Assembly (NCBI GenBank): GCA_009823395.1
Contig: CM020505.1
Span: forward strand, 8,430,129-8,494,128
Direction of reading: 5' to 3'
DNA: 64,000 nucleotides
Source of the DNA: Thamnaconus septentrionalis
Lineage: Eukaryota; Chordata; Actinopteri; Tetraodontiformes; Monacanthidae
A program made the position numbers and the translations under genes. This document shows positions 23,458-41,200 of the stretch, piece by piece. How positions within the stretch are numbered: the stretch's first letter is position 1; the number at the start of each line of letters is the position of its first letter. The notes beneath the pieces are model-generated. The model was not told the DNA's origin and did no database searches. It saw nothing but the letters and a program-made list of their open reading frames with translations.

Positions 23458-23959
23458 TTCTAGAACATTTAATGTTGTGCTTGACTTGACTTGTCTTGAC
23501 TTTATTTTGTAAAATGACAACAAACTCTAAAGTGCTAAAGTTTGCTCTTGTTCGTGCCAGAAAGCAGATCAGCCACACCTGCTTCCCGGGGGGGCTTGCC
23601 TTGACGCTGACGCCAGTCATTAATCAGGCAGATCTCAGCCAATCCGTCAGCTTGGGGCCTTTTGCACGTTTTGTTTCTCCCTCTTAAAGGAACAGGGAGC
23701 ATTTGTCTGCCCTCTACCTGATGGCTTTCCCCCAGTGTGAAGTCTTACACATGGATCAGAGACCAGTGACCACTGTCAGTGGTGATCTATGATCACAACA
23801 GGGACTGGGACCCCTGGCCTCAGGATCCTCTCTCTCACATTTGCTCAAGAGGGCTTCAAATGTCGCTCGCCCTGCAGTTTGATGAAAGCCACTAAACCGA
23901 ATGTCTCACCACATGGCCCGTCCTGTTTCTTTTGTCTCGGCTGCTCTGTCTCACACTGG

Positions 23960-23960
<1 letters not shown>

Positions 23961-24013
<53 letters not shown>
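23961..24013 (+). repeat. (AC)n microsatellite
   Basis: An uninterrupted AC run of about 26 units lies in the presumed 5' intron of DEPDC7. It is typical of fish genomes and has no coding content. Confidence 0.95.
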
Positions 24014-24015
<2 letters not shown>

Positions 24016-25205
24016 GCACTGCTGGTCTTTTTTCCTGTGATGCCATGAGATCAGCTGTAGACGGCGCTGTTTGTTTTTCATGTTGTGGACTGACTGCGGC
24101 GTTTGATCACGAGGATTTAATAACTCGCTGACTGAGTTGGAGTGAAACATCTTGCACGCAGTCAAGCCTCCAGCAAGGCGGTGGGCCTGGCCTCGGTCGC
24201 TCGGCCTCGGTCCCTGCGAGACGCATATGTCATGCGAGTTGAACTCGCGCTGCTTGGCTCAGAAGGGAGTGTACGTCCTTAAAACGAAGTGCTCGGGGAA
24301 AACTGACAGTGCCGAGGAAAATACTGGAGCGTTGTGAGTTTGGTTTTGTAATGTTTATACGTAAGAACATTAACATTTAATCCCAACTCTTCTTTGTGAT
24401 GTCTGAATATATGTATTTTGGGAGATAATTGTTTAACTACAGATTTTTGACAGAGGCTTTAACGAGGACCAGCCCTGAATATAAAACCAAGTCAGATTTG
24501 CAATAATGTTTAAACAGCAGTATTGCATCATCACCTGAGATGCTTCCAACAAGGGAAACTTTGGAACTTTATTCCCAATGTTATTGCTTCATTTCCCGTC
24601 GATTAATGGGATAGTAATAAATTCTTTCAGTCTGTGCACGTGTGCCTCTGCTCGGTGGCTGTTGACAAGTCTTCACATCAGTTGATAATGTGCCAGTGAT
24701 TCCCTTTATTTGCCAAAAAGTCATCAGGGCTGAACAAGTAAAGCAGCTGGTATTCAGAGAACAGGGTGGTTCTGCAGTAAATTATCAACTGATCGGAGCT
24801 CATCTATGAATACCATGTTGATATACATGTACATGTATATTTATACTGTATATTGGTATATATACAGTATATATATATACACGCATATGTGTAAATGGGC
24901 CCAAATATAAATGGAAATTTAAAAATCATTTTGTGATAAAAAATAAACACATGTAGTTGTTTTTTGGATATTGGTTACATTGGTTTTCTTTAGATCTGTA
25001 GAGTATGAAGAGTTTGTTACTGTTCGCTACACCTCAGCCGTGCTAAAAAAAAAAAAAAGCTAAAATTTTATTATGAAAAAGGTAGTAGATTTCTTTTGTT
25101 GTTCTGTTCAGTGCAAATTATGAGGTAATTATCAGCATTGGTTGATGAAAAAACATGCAGCCATTCAATTCAAGAAGCTGAAATATTGCATAATTAGATG
25201 TTTAA

Positions 25206-30298
<5,093 letters not shown>

Positions 30299-31114
30299 TA
30301 TTTATTAGTTTGTGTCTTTTTTTTTTTTTTAAAAAGAAGCAGATGTTGGGATGTGGTGGGATGGGTGATGAGAATAAGTAAGTGGCCTGTGTTGAGACTA
30401 CTGAACAAGAATGTGAATTTTTACTTAGCCGCAATTCATGAGGGCTTATTGACTTTTTGGTTGGTGCAGGACACTTGATGTGAACCAAGTTGGTTTAATA
30501 AGAGACTGTTACTTTACAAGGACGACAAGAAAAATCATTTTCTTGAGAGTTTTTCGTTTCCTGCAGCGCTGCGTCTTGCAGGAGGCTGCTTTGCACATGG
30601 CTCCTCAATGGATTGATTCATGGTCCGTTTGCAGTGGGGCAGTGTTGCTCATTAAAATGCATTTGTTCGTGTGATATGAGGTCGAGTGATGCGGAGAGCG
30701 GAAACTTTTTGGTTTGGCGAGGCCTCTGCGAGCATCAGCCCGCTGGCTATTTTGTGTTGTAACAAAGCAGCTAAGCAGCTGTTTCGACTTTAGGAAATAA
30801 CCACATTTTAGCGACATCTACAGGGCGTCTGTTTGAGTCTGTTTTCCAGTCAGATAAAATGGCTGCGACCTTCTGGCTAACAAAGCATTCCGAGAGACGA
30901 GGCTCAACCTCAAGAATCTTGTTTGCAACAATGACAACAATGACTCAGTTACATTTTTTTTTTAACGGTGCAGACACAAAATGTGCATAATTTATTGAAA
31001 CAAACGACATCTGGTATGTCTAGGTAATTTATCTTGTTCAGTAAAACAATATGTGGCGCTGATATACTTGTGTTTTTGAAATTCCATGTAAAGTGTTGTG
31101 TTAATTTGCCAAGA

Positions 31115-31120
31115 AATAAA
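31115..31120 (+). terminator. Candidate DEPDC7 polyadenylation signal
   Basis: This AATAAA lies 817 bp downstream of the DEPDC7 stop. It precedes a TA/CA microsatellite and is about 740 bp from the candidate signal of the convergent CSTF3 gene. Confidence 0.5.
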
Positions 31121-31255
31121 AAGAGACTGAAAGGATCGCATTGTGGATGGTTTGATGAAACTGGAAAACTGTTTCTCATTTGCTGTCATTGTTCCTCAAC
31201 ATTTTTCTGCAATTTACTGCATGTTTTCAACACTTTTCAATGCCATGCATACAGT

Positions 31256-31380
31256 ATGTATGTATGAATTTGTGTGTGTGTATATATATATATACATACA
31301 CATTTATATACATACATGTATGTATTTATACGTACACATACATATATGTGCATATATATATATATGCATACATATATATG

Positions 31381-31412
<32 letters not shown>

Positions 31413-31420
31413 TACACAAA
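31256..31420. repeat. TA/CA-rich microsatellite between DEPDC7 and CSTF3
   Basis: This is an imperfect alternating purine-pyrimidine tract (TGTA, TATA, CATA, then CA units). The long Y/I/H/C-rich frames on both strands are artefacts of the repeat. Confidence 0.9.
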
Positions 31421-31857
31421 AATTCACATAAATTCAATTAAAATGTAAAACCTGAATATTGAATATAGCTTAAGTTTAAAAATAATTCAAGCTTTAAGGA
31501 CTTCAGGCTGTCATAGTCAGAATGAGGACTGAGCTCAGATTTTTTTTAGAGAAAGACACAGGCCAGTGACAAAGGAGGCAGTTTGACTAAACCAATATAA
31601 CTGGTCACACAGAAAATCCTGGTAGATTATTTCCTAAACGTGTCTGTTGACCACTAGTTATGGGAAAATCTCAGCGTTCCTGGACATTCCACGGGGCTCA
31701 AACTGATTTTGACAGCGTGATTGATTTCTACTGCCATCTAGTGGTACGCAAAGGTATTGACGCCAATCAGGATGAAGATGTTTGAAAATCTTACTGAAGT
31801 TGTCAATAGTGAAAGAAACAAAAAAAGGGATCTGAAGCAGTTTGACTCTTCCCCATT

Positions 31858-31863
31858 TTTATT
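31858..31863 (-). terminator. Candidate CSTF3 polyadenylation signal
   Basis: The plus-strand TTTATT reads AATAAA on the CSTF3 strand, about 350 bp beyond the CSTF3 stop codon. It is the nearest clear hexamer downstream, and no other feature is nearby. Confidence 0.45.
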
Positions 31864-32213
31864 GAAAAGAGCTGTGTTTCCTTCAGTCATCTTAAAAAAA
31901 AACAAAAAACTTTTGCCATCACTGAAACATCACGGGGCCAAAACTAAGCTGCGCACCAAAATCAACGCTTTGAGTTAAAAAATTTGTACAGTATAATGAT
32001 CAGTCTTTAAAAAAAAAAAAAAAGACACACAGGGAACATGAACGAACTGTGAGTGTGTGTGGTTGTGAACGTGTATATATGCATGTGCCTGTCTGCTGTA
32101 CAACGACCGACGGATGTCTTGATCTGTTCGACGAACTCGGAGAGGGCAACCTGTTAAACGAGATTACATTCTTGTGGGAGGGATTCTCTCTCTCTCTCTC
32201 TCTCCCTGCTTGC

Positions 32214-35200
32214 TTATCGAATCCTCTTCTGCTGGCGAGCGCGGTAGATGTCGTGGATGGGCGGAGCCACTGCCCCTTTCTCGTCTTCCTCGTCGGAGTC
32301 CGCGTTGGGCCTCTTGAGTGACTTGGCGACGGCGTGATTCTCCACGGAGCCGTTGCCGTCTCCGGCGCCTTCGGGCTGTTTGCCTGTGATCAGCTCCACG
32401 GCTGCGCTGACGGCTGCGGGGAAGGGAAACACGGCGTGAAAACACATCCTCAAGCAGTTAGAACATCGATAGATAGATTCCAAATTGGGAAAATAAACTA
32501 TACAGGACAATACATATATTTATATATGCATACATGCACACATGTATATATGTTTTTATATATACATATGTATATTTACGTATATATATATATATATATA
32601 TATACATACGTGTATATACATACATGTATATACATATAGACATATATACATAAATACATATGTATACATATATACATATACACACACATATACATATGCA
32701 TACATATACACACATATATATATATATGTACAAACACACACACAAACAAATATATATATATATATATAGATAGATATACATATATACACACACAGACACA
32801 CACCTACACGTAATAACCACAACATTCTAGCATTTGTGCGGCATCTCCATCAGTGGAAACACACTGCGAGAGTGCACTACTTACTCTCAGGAAGTGTGCA
32901 TCTCCTGAACGTTTCCATGAGCTCATCGACTAGAACGAAAGGACCCTGCAGGGAGAGAACGATGGCAAAGTCTTTGAATTCCAACTGGGCCACATAAAAA
33001 AGGAACATTAAAAAAAAAAAAAACCTCAATGTGGTGCTTGAAATAGCAGCTTTACAGTGTCACACTGGCAACTCACAGTGAAGCAGGTGGGCGGAGGGAG
33101 CAGCTTCATTAGAACCACAGCGGCAGGCGGCACTGGGAACACACCACCAGGGACGGGGTGCAGACCAGGAGCTGTCAAAACACAAGGGCAGGGATCAGCA
33201 ACCTTCTTACACCCGAGAGCCACTTCCTGGGGACTGAGTCATATGAAGGGCAACCAGTTTGCCACACTCTAATGAAATAACACATTTTCTCAGTAAGCCT
33301 TGAATTACATATGATTATTAATGATACTGGTCTGTGTGAATGTCACATTATTGAGTTCTCAATAACTAACAATGACTTAACAAGGTTGGATAAAATTGAA
33401 TTTGGATGCAGCTCAACGAGTTGTGCTATTTTTAGAACTGGCCTGTGGGCTACTCATGTGGTCCTTGTGGGGCTACCAGGTAGGTGACCCCTGGTTACCC
33501 CTGCACAAGAGGTTCACAGCGGAGGTGTCTTAAGTGCGACGTACGGGCAAGGTGACGCGGCTGGAAGGGGATCATCTGGTTGGTGTCGGGCTTGGGGTAC
33601 TCGGGTTTGCGGTCGACCTCGTCCTTCAGCGTGGGCGCCGAGGGCGTCACCACCGTCTCTGGGAGCAGCGCCGCCAGCTTGGCGCGAGACACGTCCTTCA
33701 AGACGCACAGGGGGAATCGTTTCAGGACCACTTGAACGCACGCTTCAAGGGAAGAAAACCCCAGGTCTCCCCGGGCGGAACACGCACCTTGTACCCGAGC
33801 GCCTTGAGCTCGCTGGCAGAGCAGGGGTACAGGTCCATGAACTTGTATCTGTCCACGAGCAAAGCCGTCTCTTTGCCCTCGTACTCGTCCTTGAAGGCGG
33901 CGAATCGTCGGCGCCCACCTTGAGGATACTGGCCAGGTCTCCAATGTTGCTCTCAAAAGACAGGAAGCGAGCCCAGACCTCGCTGCAGAGCGAGGAGAGA
34001 GAGATGATGATGATGATGATGATGATGATGGCCAATTGTTATTTCGTTCCATCGTACAAAGCGAGTGAGTGAGCTTCGTTACCCCGACTTTTCTTGAGAC
34101 AAGCTTCCCGAGGTGAGGACGCGTTCAAACAGGACCCTCGTGTTGTTGTCCTCTGTTGGTGACAGTAAAAATGGGAAAAGAGAGACACTTTAGAGTTCCG
34201 TGACTTCGAGGGTAAACCAAGAGCAATCCACAAATTTCCCCAGTGTTTGACTGGACAGTTGGCGACCCGTGACGAACCGTTGAGATGCGAGAGGTAATCG
34301 ATGTAGGCCAGGATGTACTCCGGAATGTCCCCGTACTTCTTCAATCCGAGCTCAAAAATCTTAAAGGCCACTGATTTGTCCTGTGTGGGGAAAAAGACGA
34401 GACAAATTTCTATTAAAAGGGATGACTGAACTTAAACAGCCGAGTTGTTGTGATGCTGCTCCGGTTCCTGACGCGCACTCACCTTGCTGCAGTAGTACTC
34501 CATCAGAGCAGCCGTCACGTAGACGTGGTGGCGCGTTCGCGGATCCTCTCTGGCCTTCTTGAAGATGGTGCGACCGGACTTGATCCCCTCGGCCCTCCTG
34601 GCAAACTTCATGTACTGGATGTAGACCAGCGTGGGGTCAATGTCGTCGATGGTCAGCAGTTTGTTGTAGATGTTGTGGACCTTGTCGTATTTCATGCGAC
34701 TCTGTCGGTAAAACGAAAGAACAACCAAAAAAATGCATTACTGCCACTGAAAGCTTAGCTGCAACTTTTTTTGTATGATAAATAAATGCTGAATTATTCT
34801 GAAGGATGGACAATAACCTCTTCGTAATCACCAAAAGAGAAATACAGGAGCATGTTCTTTTTCAGAAGCGTCCCGATGGCACGCTCGTAGATGTTAGCAG
34901 CTTCGTCGCTGAACAGTTTAGAGTTGTTCATATCCTACAGGAAGAGATCAGACATGGACAGGTTTAAGAAAAAAGAAAACCCCATACACACTTTGAGAAT
35001 TTGGTGTCGCCCTCCTACCCCTTTCTCTGCCAGCAGTTTGCTGGACTGCTCCAGGTACTGCGCTGCCTCGTACCAGATGTCGGGATGGTGGCCGAGCACC
35101 AGCAGGCACTGCTCGTAGGCAAACATCACTGCAAACACAGAGGGCAAGGACGTCATAACCAGCGTTTCGCAACTGGTGGGTCGCAGCCCAAAAGTGGCTT

Positions 35201-38200
35201 GCTGAGCTGTTTTGATTGGGTCGTGGCTTTGTGGGCTTATTCCCCCCTTTTTTTTTATAGAAAAAAGATGTGTTTTTGGCAGCTTACTTTTAACTCTGGG
35301 TAACTGTGTTAATCCACCATCCATCCACTCTACTTGCCAATTTCCACTTTATTTGCATCGACTTTATTCACAAAATCTCAGCTTTTTCACGTTGACTTTT
35401 TTCATGGAACTTTGACTTTATTTACAAGATTTCAACTTAAAACTCAAAATTAAAGCGGAAATAAAAATCTCCTTCCTGTGATATTTTTTTCTCTTCTTGT
35501 GGCCCTAATCCTCTTTCATAGGGAACCACAGGCCTAAACCAAGTCTGTGTGAATCAATCAGTGCATGTGTGAGGGGGGAAAGGCCTCTGCCCTCTAGTGG
35601 CTGCCTGCAAGATAGTACAGTAACTCAGGAAAGTTGGCGCTGGCGAACCTCCGCTGGCGAACCCAACGTGACACTGACCTCTCTTGGTGATGAGGGTCTG
35701 GTCTTCCGTGCGCAGCGGGTTGCTTTTCTCCCACTGGATGTACTTCTTCCACATTTCCACCTGCTGGGCCTCCTGAGGGGAATTCTGTGGAGGTACTGAG
35801 GGGGCGTTCCTGTCCAAGCCCTTCATCACAGTCTCATATTCCTGGAGAGCAACGGTTCAACCAACAGATATGGATTAGCTTGGCCTCTATTGTGCACCAC
35901 TTACTTAACTGGCATTGACTGTCGCCTCACTTTTGCAACTCTCCTGGCATTCATGTAGTCTCTACTTCGATCCTCTATCATCTTTTTGGCCAAGTGCACA
36001 TTGATTCCCTGTAAATGAGAGAGACGAGTTGGGTCTTCAGCATGACAATCGCTTGCAGGTGAGGCCTGAGAAAGAGACGCCCTGGCGGCTCACTCGCCTC
36101 CTCATATTTGCTATAATCTCTCCAGAGCTGCTCGATATTGATCATGGGGTTGACGCAGCCTCTCTGGTACACCCGCCGCACGGCGGTGATCCGCTGGTTC
36201 TCGGCGTACGAGCCCACGGCCTCCCTGAGGAAATAAGAGTGACAGCTGCAGTCGTCTGGAGGCGGGGCTTTTGTGAGGCCTTGCATGAGAAACCCAAGTA
36301 ACACTTACACTCCTTTGAGAAAGTTGATGTAGTCCACCCAAATCTGGGGGAGGAAGAGAACAGGACGGAAGTGAGTTGACAGCGACCGAGACAAAACACA
36401 CACACACACAGTGCTATAATTTGTGAGGGGCGTGTACCTGATAGGACATAATTTCCATGCCGATTTTGTCCAGCGCAAAGTCGTACGCCTGTGCCATCTT
36501 CTCTCTGAGGATAGAATGAATTAAAAAGGGTGAAAAATTGCAGGTCTGACTGTGGAGCAGCAGATGTGCCTGAAGCGTAGCAGCGCGCTATCTTACTTAT
36601 AGCTCGGCAGCTTTCCTTTGGTCTCTCGGACATACGAGAGGTAGCACTTCCACAGGTCAATGTGCAAAACTTTCATAAGGCATCTCTGAAATAACTAGAG
36701 GAGCGCAAGAGAGTGAGTAGTGGGATTTTTACAAGCAGGTTGCGGTTACTGGTCATGGAAAGGAATAAGCAAGAGCAGCGTGTACAATGTGAACAGGAAG
36801 TTCTGACTTTGACCCCCCTTTTTCTTTTTTTTTTTAAATGGATGGAATTGACAATTTCCCCCCGGCGCTATAAAAGCACCAGAATTGAATGACTGCTTTG
36901 AGGGTAAACAGGGGTGGGGACGGCCCTGCTGTTTTTGACTGGAATGACCGACACCTACCAGCCACAGTTTAGAAACCACATGGTGATATAAATGGAGCCA
37001 ACAGCCTGACTGACACCTTAGTGGGCATGTGATCATTCAAAGTCCCTCTCAGATGTTGTGTCAGTGTCATTTTAGAACAATGACACTATAACAGTCTTGC
37101 AGTTATTGTTCCAGTACACAGGCCCCCTTCAGGGCTTTCTGGAAATCAACAGAACTGCTTTCAGCTGTGGGTGTGTGTTCAATGTCGTGGCTGATAGGTG
37201 CGTGTTTCAGCTACAAGTTAGCTCATCGGTGCGTTGACAATGTGTACAAGTCCGACTTGAAGGTTTCACTTGTGTGTTTGGCACTTACCTTCTCTACTTT
37301 GTCATAGTTTTTAGCCTTGATCTGAAAACAAGAGTGTAAACGCAACATTAATTCACAGGCCTCCTGCCCTCTGATGCCTGTCAAGACATGCATTCATGCA
37401 AATGTGGCCGCGCACTCAACCGCATCCACACACATCATGATAGCAAAATCCAGATCAACAAAGTGAAATTCACACAAGAATGACAGACTACTTGTAAAAT
37501 GGGGTTTATTTTTGCTTTGGACCCAGAAAAACACCAGTGACCACGTTCAACAGGATAGAATGAAATAGTTGCAGTTTAGGTTTCAGAATGCTGAAAATAG
37601 ATGAGGCGCAAGAGTTTGTGAGACAGCAGCCCTGACTATTTAAAATAGATCTTCTGATTCTGCTCTCAGATCAGTTTTCCAAAAGTGGAACAAGAGGGCA
37701 GCCTCAGTGATGAGCTCAATGTGGCAGCAAATATTCTTTAATAGTGAAGCTATTATACTAATGTATGCTAACACTAATGTAACTATGAAGACCAGCAATT
37801 TTTAGATGAGACAGAAAATAGAACACCTTCTGATTTGATTGTCGTGTTTTTGGAACAGGAGACAAAATCATTTCATGGGAATTGTGGACTGGGAAAGTTC
37901 CACAATGAAGAAACTAGTTGTTAAACATGAGATAAGAACCTGAAACACCAAGTGCTATAAAGAATATTGATACAAACTTGTTAATAAGTGTTGAGGGAAA
38001 CAGTTGCCTAAAAGGTTTGCTCTCAACAAGAAATAAAACGTCTGCTTTTTATTTTATTTTTTCCATCAGTCAAAGAATCTGATAAAAACCATTCCTAAAC
38101 AGGACAGGACTGAAGCAGTTCATTACTCCATGCCTCAGGTAGGACAGCATTAAAAACAAATGCTCACTCTGGAGTGACAGTACAACATTCTCTACTACCA

Positions 38201-41200
38201 GCCACTCCTGATAAAACCTGCAACATCCACACTCAACAATGAGCTCTCTAGAAGGGCACCAGGCAAACTATAGGTAGCTGAGGAATAACTGCTTCATCAT
38301 ACAAAGACCTCAAAAGAAAAGGAAAAGTTCAGATAGTCTGAGAGACAAAACCAACGAGGAAGTGCTGGTACACAAGTAACAGACTGCCTGCAGTGCAAGA
38401 ACTGTTACCAATTAAAGTCGTGCTCATTATAATGCAAACTGTCATTACATACACAACAAAACAGGAAGTGACTTTGGAAAAACTACGATACCACTCGTCT
38501 CTAGTACTCGCTCATATTTAATTTAAAAAAACTGAATGCTTGCAACTCTGCGTTCTATTGCTTATCTGTAACGTAACACATGTTGGTGCACTAGACACAA
38601 TCAACATATCCTCACTGCACAGACTCGTCTCAATTTATTCAGTAGCATCTACAGTGTTAAGTATTAACCTGGAGTTTGGGGGTTTCAATGAAGGTCGGTT
38701 CATGAATAATTCTGTCTTTTAAAAAAATGCTACAAGGTGTTTTTGAAGGAGTGGGAGGTGAATGATTCTCAGCCTTCTGTGAAAACATCAGATTGAATGG
38801 CCTTTAGGTACCAAACATTACTCAGTATTCTGGGAACAGCAACATAACATCTGGTACTAATTTTGTTAGCTTGATCAAAATCAGACTGCACCTGAGTGCA
38901 ACTTATGACAACCAGGTCATATGTCAGTTTAGCTCTGCTACAGCCAATTATAATTGTGTTCCCATATTTTTAAATCCTTATTTTATATGCAAAATAAGCA
39001 GTGGCGTGAAACCAAAAACTAAGTGGAAACTGCTGATGTAAACTTCAAAAATGTTTGAAACACGGTCATGGAAATGATGATTCCTCCTCTTAGGCGAACA
39101 GCACACATTAAAAAGGTGCTAAAATGTGAAAGTTTGGAAAACTTGATGAGAAGTAGCGAATAAAATCAAGACTTTGGGTTGTTGGCTGTATATTTTAGAT
39201 TAGGATCAGGGAAAGTAGTCTACAACATAAATAACAAAAAAAAAATCTATTTAGGAAAAACTTTTCCAACCAAATCTAAAGATGCAGGCCTGTTAAGGCT
39301 TGCAATCAATGTTTACAAACTATGCCTTAGATAACTAAGTTGGTTTAAGGACACTGAACTGGTACAAGGGTTATACACACACTTACCAAATGTGTTGTGA
39401 TGTTTTACAAAAAAAAAAAAAAATCTTAAAAAAAAACTAGTCTCTGGAAAATTGGTAAGCAATAGATAAAACTGCCAGACCCAGTGTGCAATATTGTTCA
39501 GAATAGAATTTATAGGGAAAAGATGCCAATAGTTAATGTTCATCCCTATTGATACAAAACCTTTCAGATTCACATTCTGCACTCCTGTCTGACACAAGTT
39601 ACAAAACAAAAAGAAGTCATCTCATGTGATTATGCCAATAGAATCATTTTTGAAAAGTTACACATTGAGACTTTAAATAAGTTTACTTATTTAAAGACTG
39701 TGCTTAAAAAATAAAGTGCCCCAATTGTAATATGGAAGATTTACCCTTTTACAAGCAATGATATTGATTTGTTAAAACCTACAAGTTGACAAGTGGAAGA
39801 AAGAAAGAAAGAAAAAAAAAACACACTGACAAATACTTGAATAAACGGCCCCATGGCAAGCAAATACTTTCCTTATCCACCAAACTCTAATGCTTCCTCT
39901 GATAAATGAATGAATATGTCATTTTTAGGGACGTCATTGGCATATTCCCTATGATTGGATTCTGTATTTAAAATGTCTGCACACTGGATATATGGGCAAT
40001 TATAATGACGCTTGGTTGACAGAATTAAATAAAGGATTCCGTTAGGCCCCAACGGTTAGGGAGTTTTTTTTAAAAGGACCTCAAGGTCTTCTTTTTAGAC
40101 ATGTGATTCCATCCAGTCCCCCTCCCCCACTTTCACTGCTTAATCCAAGTGGGAGAAGACTGGCTGAAGAACAGCAGGGTGGAGGTGCACCATGACAACA
40201 ATCCCAAACAAGCCACAACAACTACAACCTCAAAAAATATGTCAACACTAAATTACCAGTGTTGAGGTAATATTGTCCCTGAACTACAGACTGTACATTA
40301 GACTGGAACACCTCATTCTGATGCTGAATAATGTTGTTGGACACTAGCAAAAAAAGTCAAGCGCTGGGAATTAACCGGTTAGCAAAAACTTAGTGTCTGA
40401 AGGGAAGGAACAGAATCAGTAGTTAACTGTGATAATGATATTGTGGTCATTTATTTCCTGGTAATATAACTGAGGAGGGGAGGGGAGAAACATATCAAGG
40501 ATAGAAAGGGCCACACATTTATAATACACATATATATATATAGATTTTAAAAATTAACCCAAAGAAATGACACAGGAGGCAATAAATTGAGACGACAAGT
40601 GAATAAAAGGCTAATGCACTCCAAATACCATTAAAATAGTTTTAATACTGTTGCAGACCAAACATGCAACAAAATGCATTTTACCCCATTTAAATATGAC
40701 GCAGAAAAATATATATTTTTTTTTAATACTCTGAACATTATAGTCTGGAAAAGAAAAGGTTATTGCTTTTTTCCCTTTGGATTTGTTTAAAGGCACAATT
40801 CTCTCTCAGTCCAACTACATACAGCCTGACTGAAAAGCAGTCGATATTCTATATCCATCCCTACGGCTTTTCCCTGTATTGACCTGATCACAGACATCAT
40901 TTTAAGGACTGAATTCTTTCAAGTTGAAATGGTTTTGATCATTTTTTTGTTGCAAAAAATTTGATAAACCACCAAACTCACCAGGCCTTTTCAGAGAAAC
41001 GAAGAATTGTGACTTTAAAAAAGACATTTGTTGTGTGAAAATCACATTGTTGATCATGTTAGAAAAACATCCCAGCCATGCATACGAGAAAAAAAGAAAT
41101 AAATATTAACCTCAGCTTCAATGAAAAGCTTCCAGAATCTGCCGGAACTCGGGAACTGTGTGACAAGTCGCTCATATGTCTTCCTTGCTTTATCTATGGG

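Noticed and set aside
24826..24890. Short palindromic TACATGTA/TATATA tract considered as an origin or element end
   Set aside because: It is plain AT-rich simple sequence without matching flanks or duplications.
32458..32825. Y/I/V/C-rich open frames in several phases
   Set aside because: They are artefacts of the TA/CA microsatellite in a CSTF3 intron.
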